The notes beneath the pieces were generated by a model. The model saw only the letters and a program-made list of their open reading frames with translations, had not been told where the DNA came from and ran no database searches. The position numbers and the translations under genes were made by a program. Of a DNA stretch of 64,000 nt, positions 1 to 10,459 are shown in pieces. How positions within the stretch are numbered: the stretch's first letter is position 1; every line of letters starts with the position of its first letter. The DNA comes from Bacteroides sp. GTDB lineage: Bacteria > Bacteroidota > Bacteroidia > Bacteroidales > Bacteroidaceae. The DNA is taken from contig DXWV01000034.1 in assembly GCA_019416685.1 (NCBI GenBank), positions 67,003-131,002 of the forward strand. Reading direction: 5' to 3'.

Positions 1-2649
1 TCCAAACTGAACCGGAGAGTTCTTAACTTCTTCATCATCTACAAACAATCCTTCAGCGATGTATCCCCATTGCTGACCGATAGAATTGCCTACATGCTTT
101 TTCCATGGGGCATTCGGATAGTCCAATTCCTCATATTCTACATACTCATTAGTAGCGTAAGTAAAGTTGGCCCGCAATTGTAACCAGGTTTTATTACTAA
201 AGTATTTATTATAATCCATCGAGAGGTCTACTCCATGAGACTTCGCCTTACCAAGATTGGCTTTTGGAGTTACCCAAAGTCCCATTGTTTTAGGTATATC
301 TTTTCTCTCCTGGAATATATTAGAACGATTCTCCATATAATATTCTGCAGTAATATTCAGAGCATCCAGAACGGTCATTTCCAAAGCAAAGTTTGTTTTC
401 TTGGCAATCTCCCAAGTGATATTTGGATCAGCATACCGGCTTACCGAAATTCCGTTTCGACGATAAGCTCCCTCATTATAACCGAAACTTGCTCCGGAAC
501 CACTGTTATTCATATTAATTTCGGATAAATAAAGGAAACGGTCTGTATCCTTCGCAATATTATCATTACCCACCAGACCATAAGAAGCACGAAGTTTCAA
601 GTTCTGAATATACGGAGTCACCGGCCGGAAGAATTTTTCATTAGAAATAACATATGCAACACCTGCAGACGGAAAGAATCCCCAGCGCTGACTTTTGTCA
701 AAACGTTCGGAACCATTATAACCAAAGTTTCCTTCTATAAAATAACGATTATCATATGAGTAAGTGAGACGCCCGGAAAGACCGACATTGCGTTTAGGCA
801 AAGTAGTCTGAAGAGTTTCAGCATTAGGTTGCTGATTATTACGCAACTGCATAACTACCAGACCACCCACTCCATGCTTTCCAAATTCGCGGTTATAAGT
901 CAAAGCCGCTTCCATATACATATTAGCCTGAATCATCTTTTCACCCTTACCAAAGTCCAGATACTCAGTACCTCCGTCCGGATTAATAATATCTACCATA
1001 TAAGTTTGATCCATGTAATTGTATTGTCCCAACTTATAATAGAACGGTTTGTATTGACGACTGGTGGAATAGGTAGCCAAACGGGAAGTATTGAACAATC
1101 CGCGTAACTTCAATCCCTTTGTCACAAAATCCAGATCCTGATGCAATTCAAACTGTGCTTCCATCTTATCTCGTCCGGACTCTTTGTATCCCTTCACCAA
1201 TTCTGCATACGGATTGATATATTTACCATCCCCATAATTACCGAACATAATATGTTTCAGATAGGCATGATCAGCATCTTTCTCATAAGTAGCCGGGAAT
1301 AATACAGGATTGGTCTGCATTATTTTTCCATACAAATCAGAACCGCCATTCAACGGACCATTATAATCCTCAAATGAACCGTTCATACGAACCATCAACT
1401 TAGTTGTTTTGGTTAACTTGATATTTACATTAGAACGCAATGAATAATTACGTATCTTAATATTATTGTTGAAATTGTTGGCTTTATCCACTTTCAGTAT
1501 ACCATTGTCCTGACTGAATGAACCGGCTACATAATAATTAACCACACTACCACCACCACTGATATTCAGGTTTACACGTTGGTTCATCGTATAGTTCTTC
1601 AGCAGTTCCTTTCTCCAGTCCGTTACAGGATAAATGGCTGTTGGATGTCCCGGAACAGTATTGTCAATCTTATCTTCCGAATATAACAATGCATGTAAAG
1701 GATCACGAGTCAGGATAGCCTCATTGTGCAATTTCATATAAGTAATAGGATCTGCCAGTTCCAGCATTTTAGTAGGAGTTGAGATCGAATTCTCAACACG
1801 TAAATTTAGTTTCATGGTACCGGCCTGCCCTTCTTTCGTTTTTACCAGAATAACTCCATTGGCACCACGTGATCCATACAAAGCTGTTGCCGTAGCATCC
1901 TTCATGATAGAAAAGCTTTCAATGTCATCCGGCTGTAGACGCGATAAATCTGCAGTACTTACCTCTATATTATCAATTAATATTAAGGGCGATTTGGCGT
2001 ATCCGAACGAGGTAACTCCACGTACAAAAAAATTTGAGTCATCTACTCCAGGTTCACCCGTACGTTGATAAGAAATCACTCCGGCTACACGCCCCGCGAG
2101 CGCATTCGTCAAATTGCTGGTCGGTACTTTTAGTTCAGAAACTTTGAGTGTACTGATTGCACCGATTACACTCTCTTTCTTCTGGGTACCAAAAGCAACC
2201 ACTTCTACTTCATCCAATGTGCGGGAGTCTTCATATAAAATAATATTAATCGTTTTATCTTTAACGACTTTCTCCGCTGAAACATAGCCAATGAATGAGA
2301 ATTCCAGAACAGAGCCTTGTGCAACACCTGTTAATGAATAATTTCCGTCCAGATCAGTTGCCGTTCCTTTTTGAGTACCTTTTACCCTCACAGTAGCTCC
2401 GGGAATTCCATTTCCTTCCGAATCACTAACCCTTCCCTTTACAGTAAATGTAGTTTGTGGTGTTGCATACGACTCCGGTGTTGAAACGGAGTAAGAAGTT
2501 TCGTCCAACGCATAGGTATTGACAGGCATTGCTAGGCCGAACGACAAAACAGTAGCCATTAAAACTGACTTTTTAGAAAGTGGCATAATACCTTTAGGCC
2601 AACAATGCTTGCAAGTCACTTTTTTTTGAGCATCAAGTGTTTTTTGCAT
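1..2649 (-). CDS. SusC-like TonB-dependent outer-membrane transporter (C-terminus beyond window)
   Basis: The minus-strand frame stays open from an ATG at 2649 to the window edge (883 residues), so the C-terminal part of the barrel is missing. After an N-terminal hydrophobic export segment there is a carboxypeptidase-regulatory-like beta domain (around residues 65-140), a TonB-box-like segment with LDEVEVVAFGTQKK, and a plug domain with NALAGRVAGV, FFVRG and YGSRGANGVILVKTKEG. This is the SusC/RagA family, which imports oligosaccharides together with a SusD lipoprotein; the partner would be expected left of the window. The start is uncertain: about 21 residues precede another Met (2585) that sits just before the hydrophobic segment. 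The gene has its own promoter and operator I copy, separate from the large operon upstream. Confidence 0.93.
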   Translation of the reverse strand, partial: MQKTLDAQKKVTCKHCWPKGIMPLSKKSVLMATVLSFGLAMPVNTYALDETSYSVSTPESYATPQTTFTVKGRVSDSEGNGIPGATVRVKGTQKGTATDLDGNYSLTGVAQGSVLEFSFIGYVSAEKVVKDKTINIILYEDSRTLDEVEVVAFGTQKKESVIGAISTLKVSELKVPTSNLTNALAGRVAGVISYQRTGEPGVDDSNFFVRGVTSFGYAKSPLILIDNIEVSTADLSRLQPDDIESFSIMKDATATALYGSRGANGVILVKTKEGQAGTMKLNLRVENSISTPTKMLELADPITYMKLHNEAILTRDPLHALLYSEDKIDNTVPGHPTAIYPVTDWRKELLKNYTMNQRVNLNISGGGSVVNYYVAGSFSQDNGILKVDKANNFNNNIKIRNYSLRSNVNIKLTKTTKLMVRMNGSFEDYNGPLNGGSDLYGKIMQTNPVLFPATYEKDADHAYLKHIMFGNYGDGKYINPYAELVKGYKESGRDKMEAQFELHQDLDFVTKGLKLRGLFNTSRLATYSTSRQYKPFYYKLGQYNYMDQTYMVDIINPDGGTEYLDFGKGEKMIQANMYMEAALTYNREFGKHGVGGLVVMQLRNNQQPNAETLQTTLPKRNVGLSGRLTYSYDNRYFIEGNFGYNGSERFDKSQRWGFFPSAGVAYVISNEKFFRPVTPYIQNLKLRASYGLVGNDNIAKDTDRFLYLSEINMNNSGSGASFGYNEGAYRRNGISVSRYADPNITWEIAKKTNFALEMTVLDALNITAEYYMENRSNIFQERKDIPKTMGLWVTPKANLGKAKSHGVDLSMDYNKYFSNKTWLQLRANFTYATNEYVEYEELDYPNAPWKKHVGNSIGQQWGYIAEGLFVDDEEVKNSPVQFG

Positions 2650-2854
2650 AATTGTGTGTTGATTAATAATGAAATAGTAATAGTTACGAATTAAAAAAGA
2701 GATAATAAATAAGATTCTTTCCTACCTATCCGGATTTTAAATCAAGGAGGATGTTTTTTCATATACATAATATTAAAGATTTAATAAACAAAAATTCACC
2801 TGAATAACTCTTTTCACCTTAAAAAGAATTGAAAAAGAGAATTATTTTCTGTTA

Positions 2855-2883
2855 CAAATATATGCCGCAATCCTTCAAACAAA
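2855..2883 (-). promoter_or_regulatory. Bacteroides-type promoter for the 1-2649 SusC gene
   Basis: On the minus strand TATATTTG (2855-2862) matches the -7 consensus TAnnTTTG. It is preceded by a 17-nt spacer and TTTG (2880-2883), with a second TTTG at 2876-2879. The predicted transcript starts near 2848, giving a leader of about 200 nt before the SusC start. No other gene was seen in 2650-3129. Apart from this promoter and the adjacent operator, the stretch is AT-rich sequence with a weak 14-nt dyad (GAACATTATTGTTC, 3075-3088) downstream of the GH78 stop. Confidence 0.65.
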
Positions 2884-2884
2884 C

Positions 2885-2905
2885 ATGCCTAATCTCGCCA
2901 TAAAT
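2885..2905 (-). promoter_or_regulatory. Operator I, copy 1 (upstream of SusC promoter)
   Basis: The plus strand reads ATGCCTAATCTCGCCA (2885-2900) followed by TAAAT. The same 21 bp with one mismatch occurs at 22077-22097. In both places the element is exactly 22 nt upstream of a TATATTTG -7 box in the same orientation. Conserved sequence with fixed spacing argues for an activator-binding site shared by the two left-block transcription units. The binding protein is not identified and may be encoded outside the window. Confidence 0.6.
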
Positions 2906-3129
2906 GTAGCATACCAACACTTGCAGTATATTATACTATTTTTGCACTATTGATAACAGAAGAGAGAAGAGAAAACAAATTGACAAAAGATGTATACTTT
3001 AAAAATACACGATCCCCAAAGCATACATCATTTACAAAAAAATGTATCTATTTTCGCCTAATATGTATTTTTTAGAACATTATTGTTCCTTTATACACTT
3101 AACTACCAATCCACATAAATAAAAAAGTA

Positions 3130-5388
3130 TCAATTCAAGACTATACGATAAACACCACTTCTTAACATCGGCAAAAATACCTTGCCGTCTTTTAATGTCG
3201 TTTTTACCAACTGCCCGTTAACATTTACCTTATTTATATCTTTTTTTGCCGGAAGAATCACTTCAGCTTCGGTATTTCCGGGTACTTTTACTCTCATTAA
3301 AAAAGTTTCACCTGTCTGATTATACTCCACCGTTACTGCCCCTTTAATAGTAGGCACTTTAGCTTTCGCCCATTTTAACTCTCCCAATTGAGGTTTAATC
3401 TGAAATTTGTTCCAGCCTGGAGAAACCGGTTTTACTCCTATTAATTCCCGCATAATAATATTACCGGGAGCAGCTCCCCAAATATGGTTCCAGTCTTGAT
3501 TACCTTTATATTTATTTCCCCATGCTTCCATTGATACTGTACTCCCTTCACGAATCATATTATACCAACTTCTGTCATCGGTAGAATTCATCAATGAAAG
3601 TCCATAATTTCCATCTTCCGCACCGTACACTGCTTCCAACAGAAATTGTGCAGCATATACACTGCAAGCCATTCCCTTACTGCGAATATATTCCATAACA
3701 GGCACCTTATCCTTTTCATCCACCAATCCGAAAGCCAATGGAAAAATATTGGCATGTAAAGAAGCGTGTTCTGTATTATCACTGTCCCGATAACGTTTGT
3801 TTTTCCTGTCCCAGAATAGGCGTTGAAAACTCTTTTTCACCTGTGCCGCTTTCTTCCTGTAAAAGAGTTCATCCCCTTCATTATTCAATGCTTTCGCCAT
3901 CTTTGACATCAGTATCAAATCACGATAATAATATGCATTTATAACAGATTTACAGGCATTATCTACAACATATCCATCACGTTCCGTCACCGGCCAGTCA
4001 ATAATATCCTTAATACTTTTTTTATGGTGTATCTTTGCCATTATTTGCGGGTTTTTCTGTTTTTCTGTACCCGATACAATAATCAAACCATTTTCCGTCT
4101 CAAAATCCATCAGACATTTGGCTTTCAAATCGTCATAATAATAACGGATGGAACGCAAATCACCGGTATAAAGATAATCCAACCATGCCGTCATTACAGA
4201 AATCTGAATCCATTCGGTAGGCCAGGTAGGATGGGTGATAGAGTATTCATGCGAATAACGTGGCAAATTATATTCATCGTCAACGCAATAAGCTGTCAGC
4301 TGCCCGATATAATTATCCCCTTCATAAGGCAATCGTTCACGATCCCCATCGATAAATTGCCCGGTGAAAGAAGTTGCCTTTACACTGTATTTACATAATT
4401 CCCATACCTGATTCATAATACTATCCGAACATTCAAAATAAGAAGCCTCATCATTATAAGGATAGTACACGGCATTGCGTACCAACAAGGCTTTATCGGC
4501 ACTACCCTGATAGTTTTCCAGCTCCACATAACGGAAAGGAACTACTTCTCCTATATAATCAGGCATCTTAATGCCACCACCACTGTGGCGAAACTGGATC
4601 TGATAAGTATGGGTTCCGGAACGTAAGGGAATACGATATCTGCCATATCGAATATTACCACCGGGTTTTCTGTTTACACGCCCTTCCGGTGTCATCGCTT
4701 CTCCGGTATGTACAAGTACTGTATCCTGACCATTATCCGAAGTCAGAGTCAGATAAAGTTGCCCACAGAAAGCTGCCTTACCAAAATCCGCCACCAATGC
4801 TTTGTTTTTCACATTTCGGATATAAACAGGCATTTCCTGTTGCTTTTGAAGAGGATACCGTGCAGTCGCATGTTTCTGTAAATCTTTATCTGTCAAGAAG
4901 ACAGCTACATCAGAGTAGGAGCTTTCCGCTTGCTTCTCATCCCATATCCTTACTTTCCAAAAATAAAGATGATTGCCGGCAAGAGGCTTCCCATCATAGA
5001 TTATACCGGATGATTGTGTGCTCTCCACCTTCCCGGAATCCCATACATCCCCTTTGTTTTCCTCCAACTTTGCTTCTGTACTTGCCACTAAAATCTGATA
5101 AGCCGCCTGCATCGTCGCTCCCGACTCACAACAAGGGATATTCCAGCCAAAAGAAGGGGTCCGTGTAAGAATTCTCACGCACTCATACTTGCCCGACATA
5201 GCAGCTTTCCATTCCGCCGGAACAACAAATCCGTGTGCAGACTGATAATCAGTCTGTAACAACAAGTCACAGCGCAATTGAATCGGTACATTCACCTCTT
5301 GAGAAAATCCGGATACACAGTAGCAAATTACAAAGAGAAAAAGAAACGACCTATGCGAAGTGATATTCAATAGATATTTCATAAACAT
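3130..5388 (-). CDS. GH78 family alpha-L-rhamnosidase (secreted)
   Basis: This is a 752-aa protein with an N-terminal signal segment (hydrophobic to about residue 29) and then an Ig-like region containing WDSGK and YFWKVRIWDE, typical of the N-terminal part of GH78 enzymes. The catalytic (alpha/alpha)6 barrel carries DGDRERLPYEGD (residues 347-358), the GH78 motif whose acidic residues surround the -1 site. Later come EGSTVSMEAWG and WNHIWGAAPGNIIMRE, followed by a C-terminal beta-sandwich. It should release terminal alpha-L-rhamnose. It is shorter than many GH78 proteins (often 900 or more residues) because the jelly-roll module before the barrel is reduced. It follows the GLUG gene after a 227-bp gap with a terminator-like hairpin, so expression may rely on readthrough or an unseen promoter. 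The start could be Met1 or Met3. Confidence 0.9.
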   Translation of the reverse strand: MFMKYLLNITSHRSFLFLFVICYCVSGFSQEVNVPIQLRCDLLLQTDYQSAHGFVVPAEWKAAMSGKYECVRILTRTPSFGWNIPCCESGATMQAAYQILVASTEAKLEENKGDVWDSGKVESTQSSGIIYDGKPLAGNHLYFWKVRIWDEKQAESSYSDVAVFLTDKDLQKHATARYPLQKQQEMPVYIRNVKNKALVADFGKAAFCGQLYLTLTSDNGQDTVLVHTGEAMTPEGRVNRKPGGNIRYGRYRIPLRSGTHTYQIQFRHSGGGIKMPDYIGEVVPFRYVELENYQGSADKALLVRNAVYYPYNDEASYFECSDSIMNQVWELCKYSVKATSFTGQFIDGDRERLPYEGDNYIGQLTAYCVDDEYNLPRYSHEYSITHPTWPTEWIQISVMTAWLDYLYTGDLRSIRYYYDDLKAKCLMDFETENGLIIVSGTEKQKNPQIMAKIHHKKSIKDIIDWPVTERDGYVVDNACKSVINAYYYRDLILMSKMAKALNNEGDELFYRKKAAQVKKSFQRLFWDRKNKRYRDSDNTEHASLHANIFPLAFGLVDEKDKVPVMEYIRSKGMACSVYAAQFLLEAVYGAEDGNYGLSLMNSTDDRSWYNMIREGSTVSMEAWGNKYKGNQDWNHIWGAAPGNIIMRELIGVKPVSPGWNKFQIKPQLGELKWAKAKVPTIKGAVTVEYNQTGETFLMRVKVPGNTEAEVILPAKKDINKVNVNGQLVKTTLKDGKVFLPMLRSGVYRIVLN

Positions 5389-5529
5389 AACACTTTATTT
5401 ATTTAGAAAATTACAAATCTTACTACACACATACAAAAGTTTGACTTTCTATAAAGAGTAAAGGATGATCCCCAAAATATAACGTATTATAACGTCAGTT
5501 CAATATTGATCATTTCTATAAATAAGCAA

Positions 5530-5562
5530 CCCGCCATTGAACTATATTTTAGTAATGACGGG
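5530..5562 (-). terminator. Hairpin terminator after the GLUG gene at 5616
   Basis: CCCGCCATT (5530-5538) and AATGACGGG (5554-5562) form a 9-bp stem with one mismatch. On the minus strand it is followed by a T-rich tract (TTGCTTATTTAT). It lies between the GLUG gene and GH78 (5389-5615 otherwise holds nothing recognisable) and could lower, rather than abolish, transcription into the rhamnosidase gene. Confidence 0.5.
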
Positions 5563-5615
5563 CAGTTGATAGTATTCTAAATTATATAGAATTCACGTTA
5601 AACTAAAAACGATAC

Positions 5616-6941
5616 TTACCTCTTAATAATTTTAACTATCTCGTTTTCAATTTTTACCAAATAAACTCCATTGGTGAAAGACGAAATATCTAAAACAGAC
5701 ATGTCAGATTGCAACATGATACTACCTGTTAAGTCATATATGGTTACCATAGAAGTCGAAGCCTTGTTTGTAATGATGATTTTTCCTTCTGTTACATGCG
5801 GATAGATCAATAAAGAAGATTCTTTCTCGGTTATCACATTCGTTGTTCCTTCTATATATAAATGTTCCGGAGTCACCGTTGGTTGCTGTTCTACAGAAAC
5901 ATTTTTCAATACCGGAAGTGAATATTTTCCGTTGCCCATCGTCCATACACCATCAGTCACATCAAAATTCCAACCAAGGTCCATATAAGTAGATTCTTCA
6001 TTCAGTTCCTTCTTTGATTTCCCTAAACCATCATTATTATTTTCCATACCATCAGTTATAACTTTACCGTCTACCAGCATTTCATCAAAAGCTAAGTTTC
6101 CGGAAAATGAAGTTTTTGAACTGTTTTTTACCCAACCGATGATACGTCCTGCCGATTTTGCGGAAATAATATCAGGATTTAAAGCAACAGAGTTTTTCAC
6201 TGTATAACTCTTGCCGGTATCGTTTGTTCCTCCCACAAGCCCACCGGCAGATTTATCATTATTAGTAGATTTAACGGTACTTGTGCAATAACAATTTTCC
6301 ATCGTTACATCACGATAGGCCGTTCCGATCAGACCACCTGCTCCGTCAGCACCGATAATCATCTTATTTGCCACATAGCAATTGCGTATAGTCACAACAG
6401 AAGTTGTAGAAGTATACCCCATAATACCGCCGGCTGCTGAATTCTTAGCTTCAACCGCTCCCCCTTTCACAAAGCACTCTTCAATCACTATTCCTGTAGT
6501 TGAATAAGGAGTATGACCTACAAGAGTTCCTACATTTTTGAGTCCTGTAATCTTCTTATCATCCGGAATAACTAAACCGATTCTTTTTATCGTACCTCCG
6601 GATAAACTCCCGAAAAGTCCGATGTTTTCAGTTTCCGGTCTTTCTATCCAAAATCCTGAAATAACAAAACCATTTCCATCCAGTGAGCCTTTAAATCCGT
6701 TTATCGGTTCCCAACCTTTAACTGGCGAATTTTTCGTAATCCAGTCTGTTAAATCGATATTATTCATCAGTTTGTAATGGGCTGTAAGGTTATCCCGTAC
6801 TTCGTCCAATTCTACTGCCGTCGTTATTAGATAAGGACTTTCAGCATTTCCGCTGCCATTACCACTGAATGCACTTACTTGCATTGTAAAAACTCCTGCG
6901 TTTGCCCAGGCAAAAAACGCCAATAATAAATATTTCTTCAT
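5616..6941 (-). CDS. Secreted GLUG-repeat beta-helix protein with T9SS-like C-terminal domain
   Basis: This is a 441-aa protein with a signal peptide (about 24 residues). The body is a right-handed parallel-helix-like region rich in GLUG-type repeats (GGIMGY, GGLIGTA, GGLVGG, LVGHTPYS), introduced by the conserved opening SPYLITTAVELDEVRDNL and NIDLTDWI. The last about 75 residues (YPHVTEGKI to IVKIIKR) have the strand pattern of a T9SS type A sorting domain. There is no catalytic signature. GLUG proteins occur as adhesins and as modules beside hydrolases, so a glycan-binding surface role is inferred. It is paralogous to the protein at 20141 and to the N-terminal half of the GH28 fusion at 10460. 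Confidence 0.75.
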   Translation of the reverse strand: MKKYLLLAFFAWANAGVFTMQVSAFSGNGSGNAESPYLITTAVELDEVRDNLTAHYKLMNNIDLTDWITKNSPVKGWEPINGFKGSLDGNGFVISGFWIERPETENIGLFGSLSGGTIKRIGLVIPDDKKITGLKNVGTLVGHTPYSTTGIVIEECFVKGGAVEAKNSAAGGIMGYTSTTSVVTIRNCYVANKMIIGADGAGGLIGTAYRDVTMENCYCTSTVKSTNNDKSAGGLVGGTNDTGKSYTVKNSVALNPDIISAKSAGRIIGWVKNSSKTSFSGNLAFDEMLVDGKVITDGMENNNDGLGKSKKELNEESTYMDLGWNFDVTDGVWTMGNGKYSLPVLKNVSVEQQPTVTPEHLYIEGTTNVITEKESSLLIYPHVTEGKIIITNKASTSMVTIYDLTGSIMLQSDMSVLDISSFTNGVYLVKIENEIVKIIKR

Positions 6942-7006
6942 AATGTTTGAGTCTATATTAACAAAAAGAACTATTATATCCTAATTTCATTTTTGCAATG
7001 AAACCA

Positions 7007-10000
7007 TTATTTAATTAAACATTTAACTGTTTCACAGCTCAGTTGCGGACTTGACAAACTAACCAAATAAAATCCGTTGTCCAACCAGCAAGTATAACTA
7101 TCTGAAATTTCTTCGGTAACAATCGTATGTCCAAGCAGATTCCTGATTTCTAAAGTGACAGGTTCTATAAAATCCGTCAGTCTAACTGTTAGTATATTAT
7201 TCTGACTGGTTATTTGAAAAGCCTTGCTATCTGCATTTTTAACAGACGTCAAGTTGTTTGTAAACACACATTTGAATTTCATTTTATTTCCTGAATAATC
7301 TGTTATGACAAGTTCATCATTCTCTTGTATGAAATACGACATACTATTCAGAACGTACGACAGGTTTCCTTCAAAAGAAATATTACTTAAAAATTTTTCA
7401 GTAGTAAGGTTTTGTACGTTTTCTTTTGTATTCAAAATCTTTATCTGATGATTTTCAAAATCAATGCCGTATTCTTCCGATTCAATCACCCATCCCGACA
7501 CTTCTATTTCATACAAAGACGGATAGGCTGTTGGAGCATTACCTCCGAGAACTTCAACCCGTACAAACCGGCTTTTACTTTGAAGATTATCAGAAACAGT
7601 ATTTGATTGGGTATTTCTTGAACGATCAACCTCCATCTCAAATTTTTTCTCATTGCCAGCAGTCTTTATATAATACTGATAAGTTCTGCTTCCATTGGGA
7701 TTAAACCAATGAATTGTAATTTTATTTAAGATATACTCCTTCCCTAAATCTATCTCAAGCCAATGAGGATTTTTATCTTTTGATGCCCATCGTGTATTAT
7801 AATCTCCATCTACTGCATAACGGGCTAAATTATCCTCGTTCATCTGTTCGGAATCTGTTGTGATATTTTTTTTTAATGCAATATGTCCGGCAACAAATTC
7901 ATAAGTTGCTTTGTTTTGGGCATCTTCCGATGTTACAACTATTTTCATACCAAGGCTGATCATTCCTTCAGTGATAAGTGTTTTGCCGTCAGACGCTACG
8001 ACAACAAACGTAGCTCCGTCAAGAGCTTGTAAATAAGAATAGATTTGTTCAACAGGAATATTTTCTTTAAAAATGATTTGCTTATTATCATTGTCCACAA
8101 CAAGCTTATCAGATTGCAAAGTAGTTGTAGTACCGGCTATTTTAGTCCACACCACCTCGTCAGTATATTCTTTCTGATCCTGTGTGCCTACCACCTTAAT
8201 CTTATTTTCTGTATTTGCCAAAAGTACTATGCCATCCCACTTAAAGAATCCGCAACGAACATCTTTTGATACAATTTTCCCTTTAGACTCTCCGTTTACG
8301 AACAGTTCCACCGATTCACAGTTAGAGTAAATGTTTATAGGAGTAACTTCTTCTTTCCGATTCGTATATCTTCTGCTGGTGATATATACAAATGGTTCAT
8401 TACTCCAATTTGCCTTATAAGCATAATAACTGTCTTTTTTTATTTTCCGATCATAAGTAATCAAACCTTTGTCGTTCACTCCGTGCTGATCACCCTCTTT
8501 TCGAGCGTCCGAAGCAAAATCAAATATATTCCATAAAAAGGTTCCCCATACGAAATCCCGGGTAGAAATATCAATGATAGCCTGTTCGTGAACTTTGTTT
8601 TGATACTCCTCTGGATGAAAATCCCCCCCGTTTGTTACTGGTTTTGCCGGATTTATCTCATGATGATAAATACTTCCACCAGCTCCATATTCTGAAAGTG
8701 CTGTAGGCCTTGATTCGCTATCTTTAAAGCTATCTAATTTACCGCTGAATAGAGGATTTTGCACATACCATCCAGGATAATAATTCCAGGCGAAAACATC
8801 CGACTTCCAATTTTTAGCAGTATGGTGGTTGGTAGCCTGGACAGTCAGGCGAGAAGGATCTTCCGCATGAGCCAATTCGTTCAACTCTTTCATCAAGACT
8901 CTCATATGAGTATCATGTTGTTCTCTGATCTCATTTTGTAATCCCCAAAAGAAAACCGACGGACAATTATAGTGTTGACGAATCAACTCTCTTAATTGAT
9001 CTTTAGTCACTTCATTGAAAGACTCAGCCGTTCTCGGACGGTCTACAAGAGGTATTTCGGTCCATATAGCCAAACCATAACGGTCGCACAGATCATAGAC
9101 ATAAGGGTCGTGCGGGTAATGGGCAAGACGAATAGCATTCGCCCCCATATCATATATCATTCCAAAATCTTCATTTTGCTCTTTGTCGGTAACCGCATAT
9201 CCCATATTATACCTGTCTTGATGCTTGCCAACTCCACGCAAGGGATATAACTTACCATTCAAAAAAAATCCCTCCTTTGTTACAGAATAATATCTAAACC
9301 CTACGTATTCAGAAACAGCATCGATGACATTTCCATTTTCTTCAATTTCTAAATCAACAAGATAACGATAAGGATCTTTTTTACCATTCCAGAGGTGGGG
9401 CTTTTCGATGGTTATCTTTTTTTCAAACCGGTATGATTTTCCAGGTTCTATTGTCACTAACTCGTTCAATGTTTTTATTGCTTTTCCACCCGGGCACATG
9501 GCAGTTACATCAAATGTCGGTTTAGGTACGTCCGCTATAGATTCAAAACTGTCCGGATTTCTAAACATCCCATTAATAGTGACCGTCTTGGGTTCTGATG
9601 AATGATTAAATATAAGGGCTTTTATCTCCAAATCCGCACTTGATTCACTGACATTGACAGGAGTCAGATAAAGTCCGGAAGAACCGTTGTCCATCAAATC
9701 GACATGTACCGGATCAGTTACGATTAAAGATACATTTCTATAGATACCTCCTAATACGGAAAAATCTCCACCTAACGGCATAATTTCTTCTGAATGACGG
9801 TTATCTACCTTTACGGCAATGATATTATCTCCGGATTTCATCAGCGAAGTAATATCAAAACGAAAAGCAGTATATCCACCTTTATGAATTCCTGCCGATT
9901 TACCATTTACAAAACATTCGGCTTGCAGGCAGGCTCCCAAAAACTCGATATATAATTTCTTACCATTATAGGAATCGTTCCATGGTAATGATTTTCTATA

Positions 10001-10243
10001 CCATCCTACAGTTCTCTGATAATTATTACCGCCATCTTGTGCATCAGTGTTATTCCACGTATGTGGAATATTTACAATACCCCAAGATTTATCATCAAAA
10101 TCGACAAATGCCGGATTATTCGACAATATTTTACTTTGGAACTTCCAATTGGTATTGATGTTAATTTTTTGCCTTCCTGCCCCATTTGCAAAGGTAAACT
10201 GACAAGAAAGAATAATACCTAATACTAAAATCAATTTTCTCAT
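7007..10243 (-). CDS. GH2 family glycoside hydrolase, beta-galactosidase-like, with F5/8 C domain
   Basis: The start is placed at the ATG at 10243 because it directly begins a signal peptide (MRKLILVLGIILSCQFTFA); an upstream Met at 10270 would add nine residues. The mature protein has a GH2 sugar-binding domain, an Ig-like domain and a TIM barrel. The acid/base Glu lies in FFWGLQNEI (about residue 438) and the nucleophile Glu in ALSEYG (about 518), followed by GTFLWNIFDFASD. After a DUF4982-like beta domain there is a discoidin-like domain (AVDGDYNTRWASKDKNPHWL) probably used for glycan binding. The end resembles a sorting domain. It probably removes beta-galactosyl (or related) side chains from the pectin-type substrate of this operon. 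Exact specificity cannot be read from sequence. Confidence 0.88.
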   Translation of the reverse strand: MRKLILVLGIILSCQFTFANGAGRQKININTNWKFQSKILSNNPAFVDFDDKSWGIVNIPHTWNNTDAQDGGNNYQRTVGWYRKSLPWNDSYNGKKLYIEFLGACLQAECFVNGKSAGIHKGGYTAFRFDITSLMKSGDNIIAVKVDNRHSEEIMPLGGDFSVLGGIYRNVSLIVTDPVHVDLMDNGSSGLYLTPVNVSESSADLEIKALIFNHSSEPKTVTINGMFRNPDSFESIADVPKPTFDVTAMCPGGKAIKTLNELVTIEPGKSYRFEKKITIEKPHLWNGKKDPYRYLVDLEIEENGNVIDAVSEYVGFRYYSVTKEGFFLNGKLYPLRGVGKHQDRYNMGYAVTDKEQNEDFGMIYDMGANAIRLAHYPHDPYVYDLCDRYGLAIWTEIPLVDRPRTAESFNEVTKDQLRELIRQHYNCPSVFFWGLQNEIREQHDTHMRVLMKELNELAHAEDPSRLTVQATNHHTAKNWKSDVFAWNYYPGWYVQNPLFSGKLDSFKDSESRPTALSEYGAGGSIYHHEINPAKPVTNGGDFHPEEYQNKVHEQAIIDISTRDFVWGTFLWNIFDFASDARKEGDQHGVNDKGLITYDRKIKKDSYYAYKANWSNEPFVYITSRRYTNRKEEVTPINIYSNCESVELFVNGESKGKIVSKDVRCGFFKWDGIVLLANTENKIKVVGTQDQKEYTDEVVWTKIAGTTTTLQSDKLVVDNDNKQIIFKENIPVEQIYSYLQALDGATFVVVASDGKTLITEGMISLGMKIVVTSEDAQNKATYEFVAGHIALKKNITTDSEQMNEDNLARYAVDGDYNTRWASKDKNPHWLEIDLGKEYILNKITIHWFNPNGSRTYQYYIKTAGNEKKFEMEVDRSRNTQSNTVSDNLQSKSRFVRVEVLGGNAPTAYPSLYEIEVSGWVIESEEYGIDFENHQIKILNTKENVQNLTTEKFLSNISFEGNLSYVLNSMSYFIQENDELVITDYSGNKMKFKCVFTNNLTSVKNADSKAFQITSQNNILTVRLTDFIEPVTLEIRNLLGHTIVTEEISDSYTCWLDNGFYLVSLSSPQLSCETVKCLIK

Positions 10244-10459
10244 AAGTAGTTGATTTAAAATCAAGAACATATAAATACCATATTAAATCCTAAAAGTATA
10301 TCCACATTATCAGATTGTTTTATTCAATTTTCCGATATGATTTACTTTCATAATCCATATGGCATTTAATAGTGAATTAAATTCCCATAAGAAACAAATG
10401 CCAGACAATGTCCTCATGGGAACTTATAAAGATATTTACCATCTTATTTTTCGGACAAA

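Noticed and set aside
5389..5450. Possible separate promoter for the GH78 gene at 3130
   Set aside because: The best -7-like string has a three-base instead of two-base gap and no -33 partner at suitable distance.
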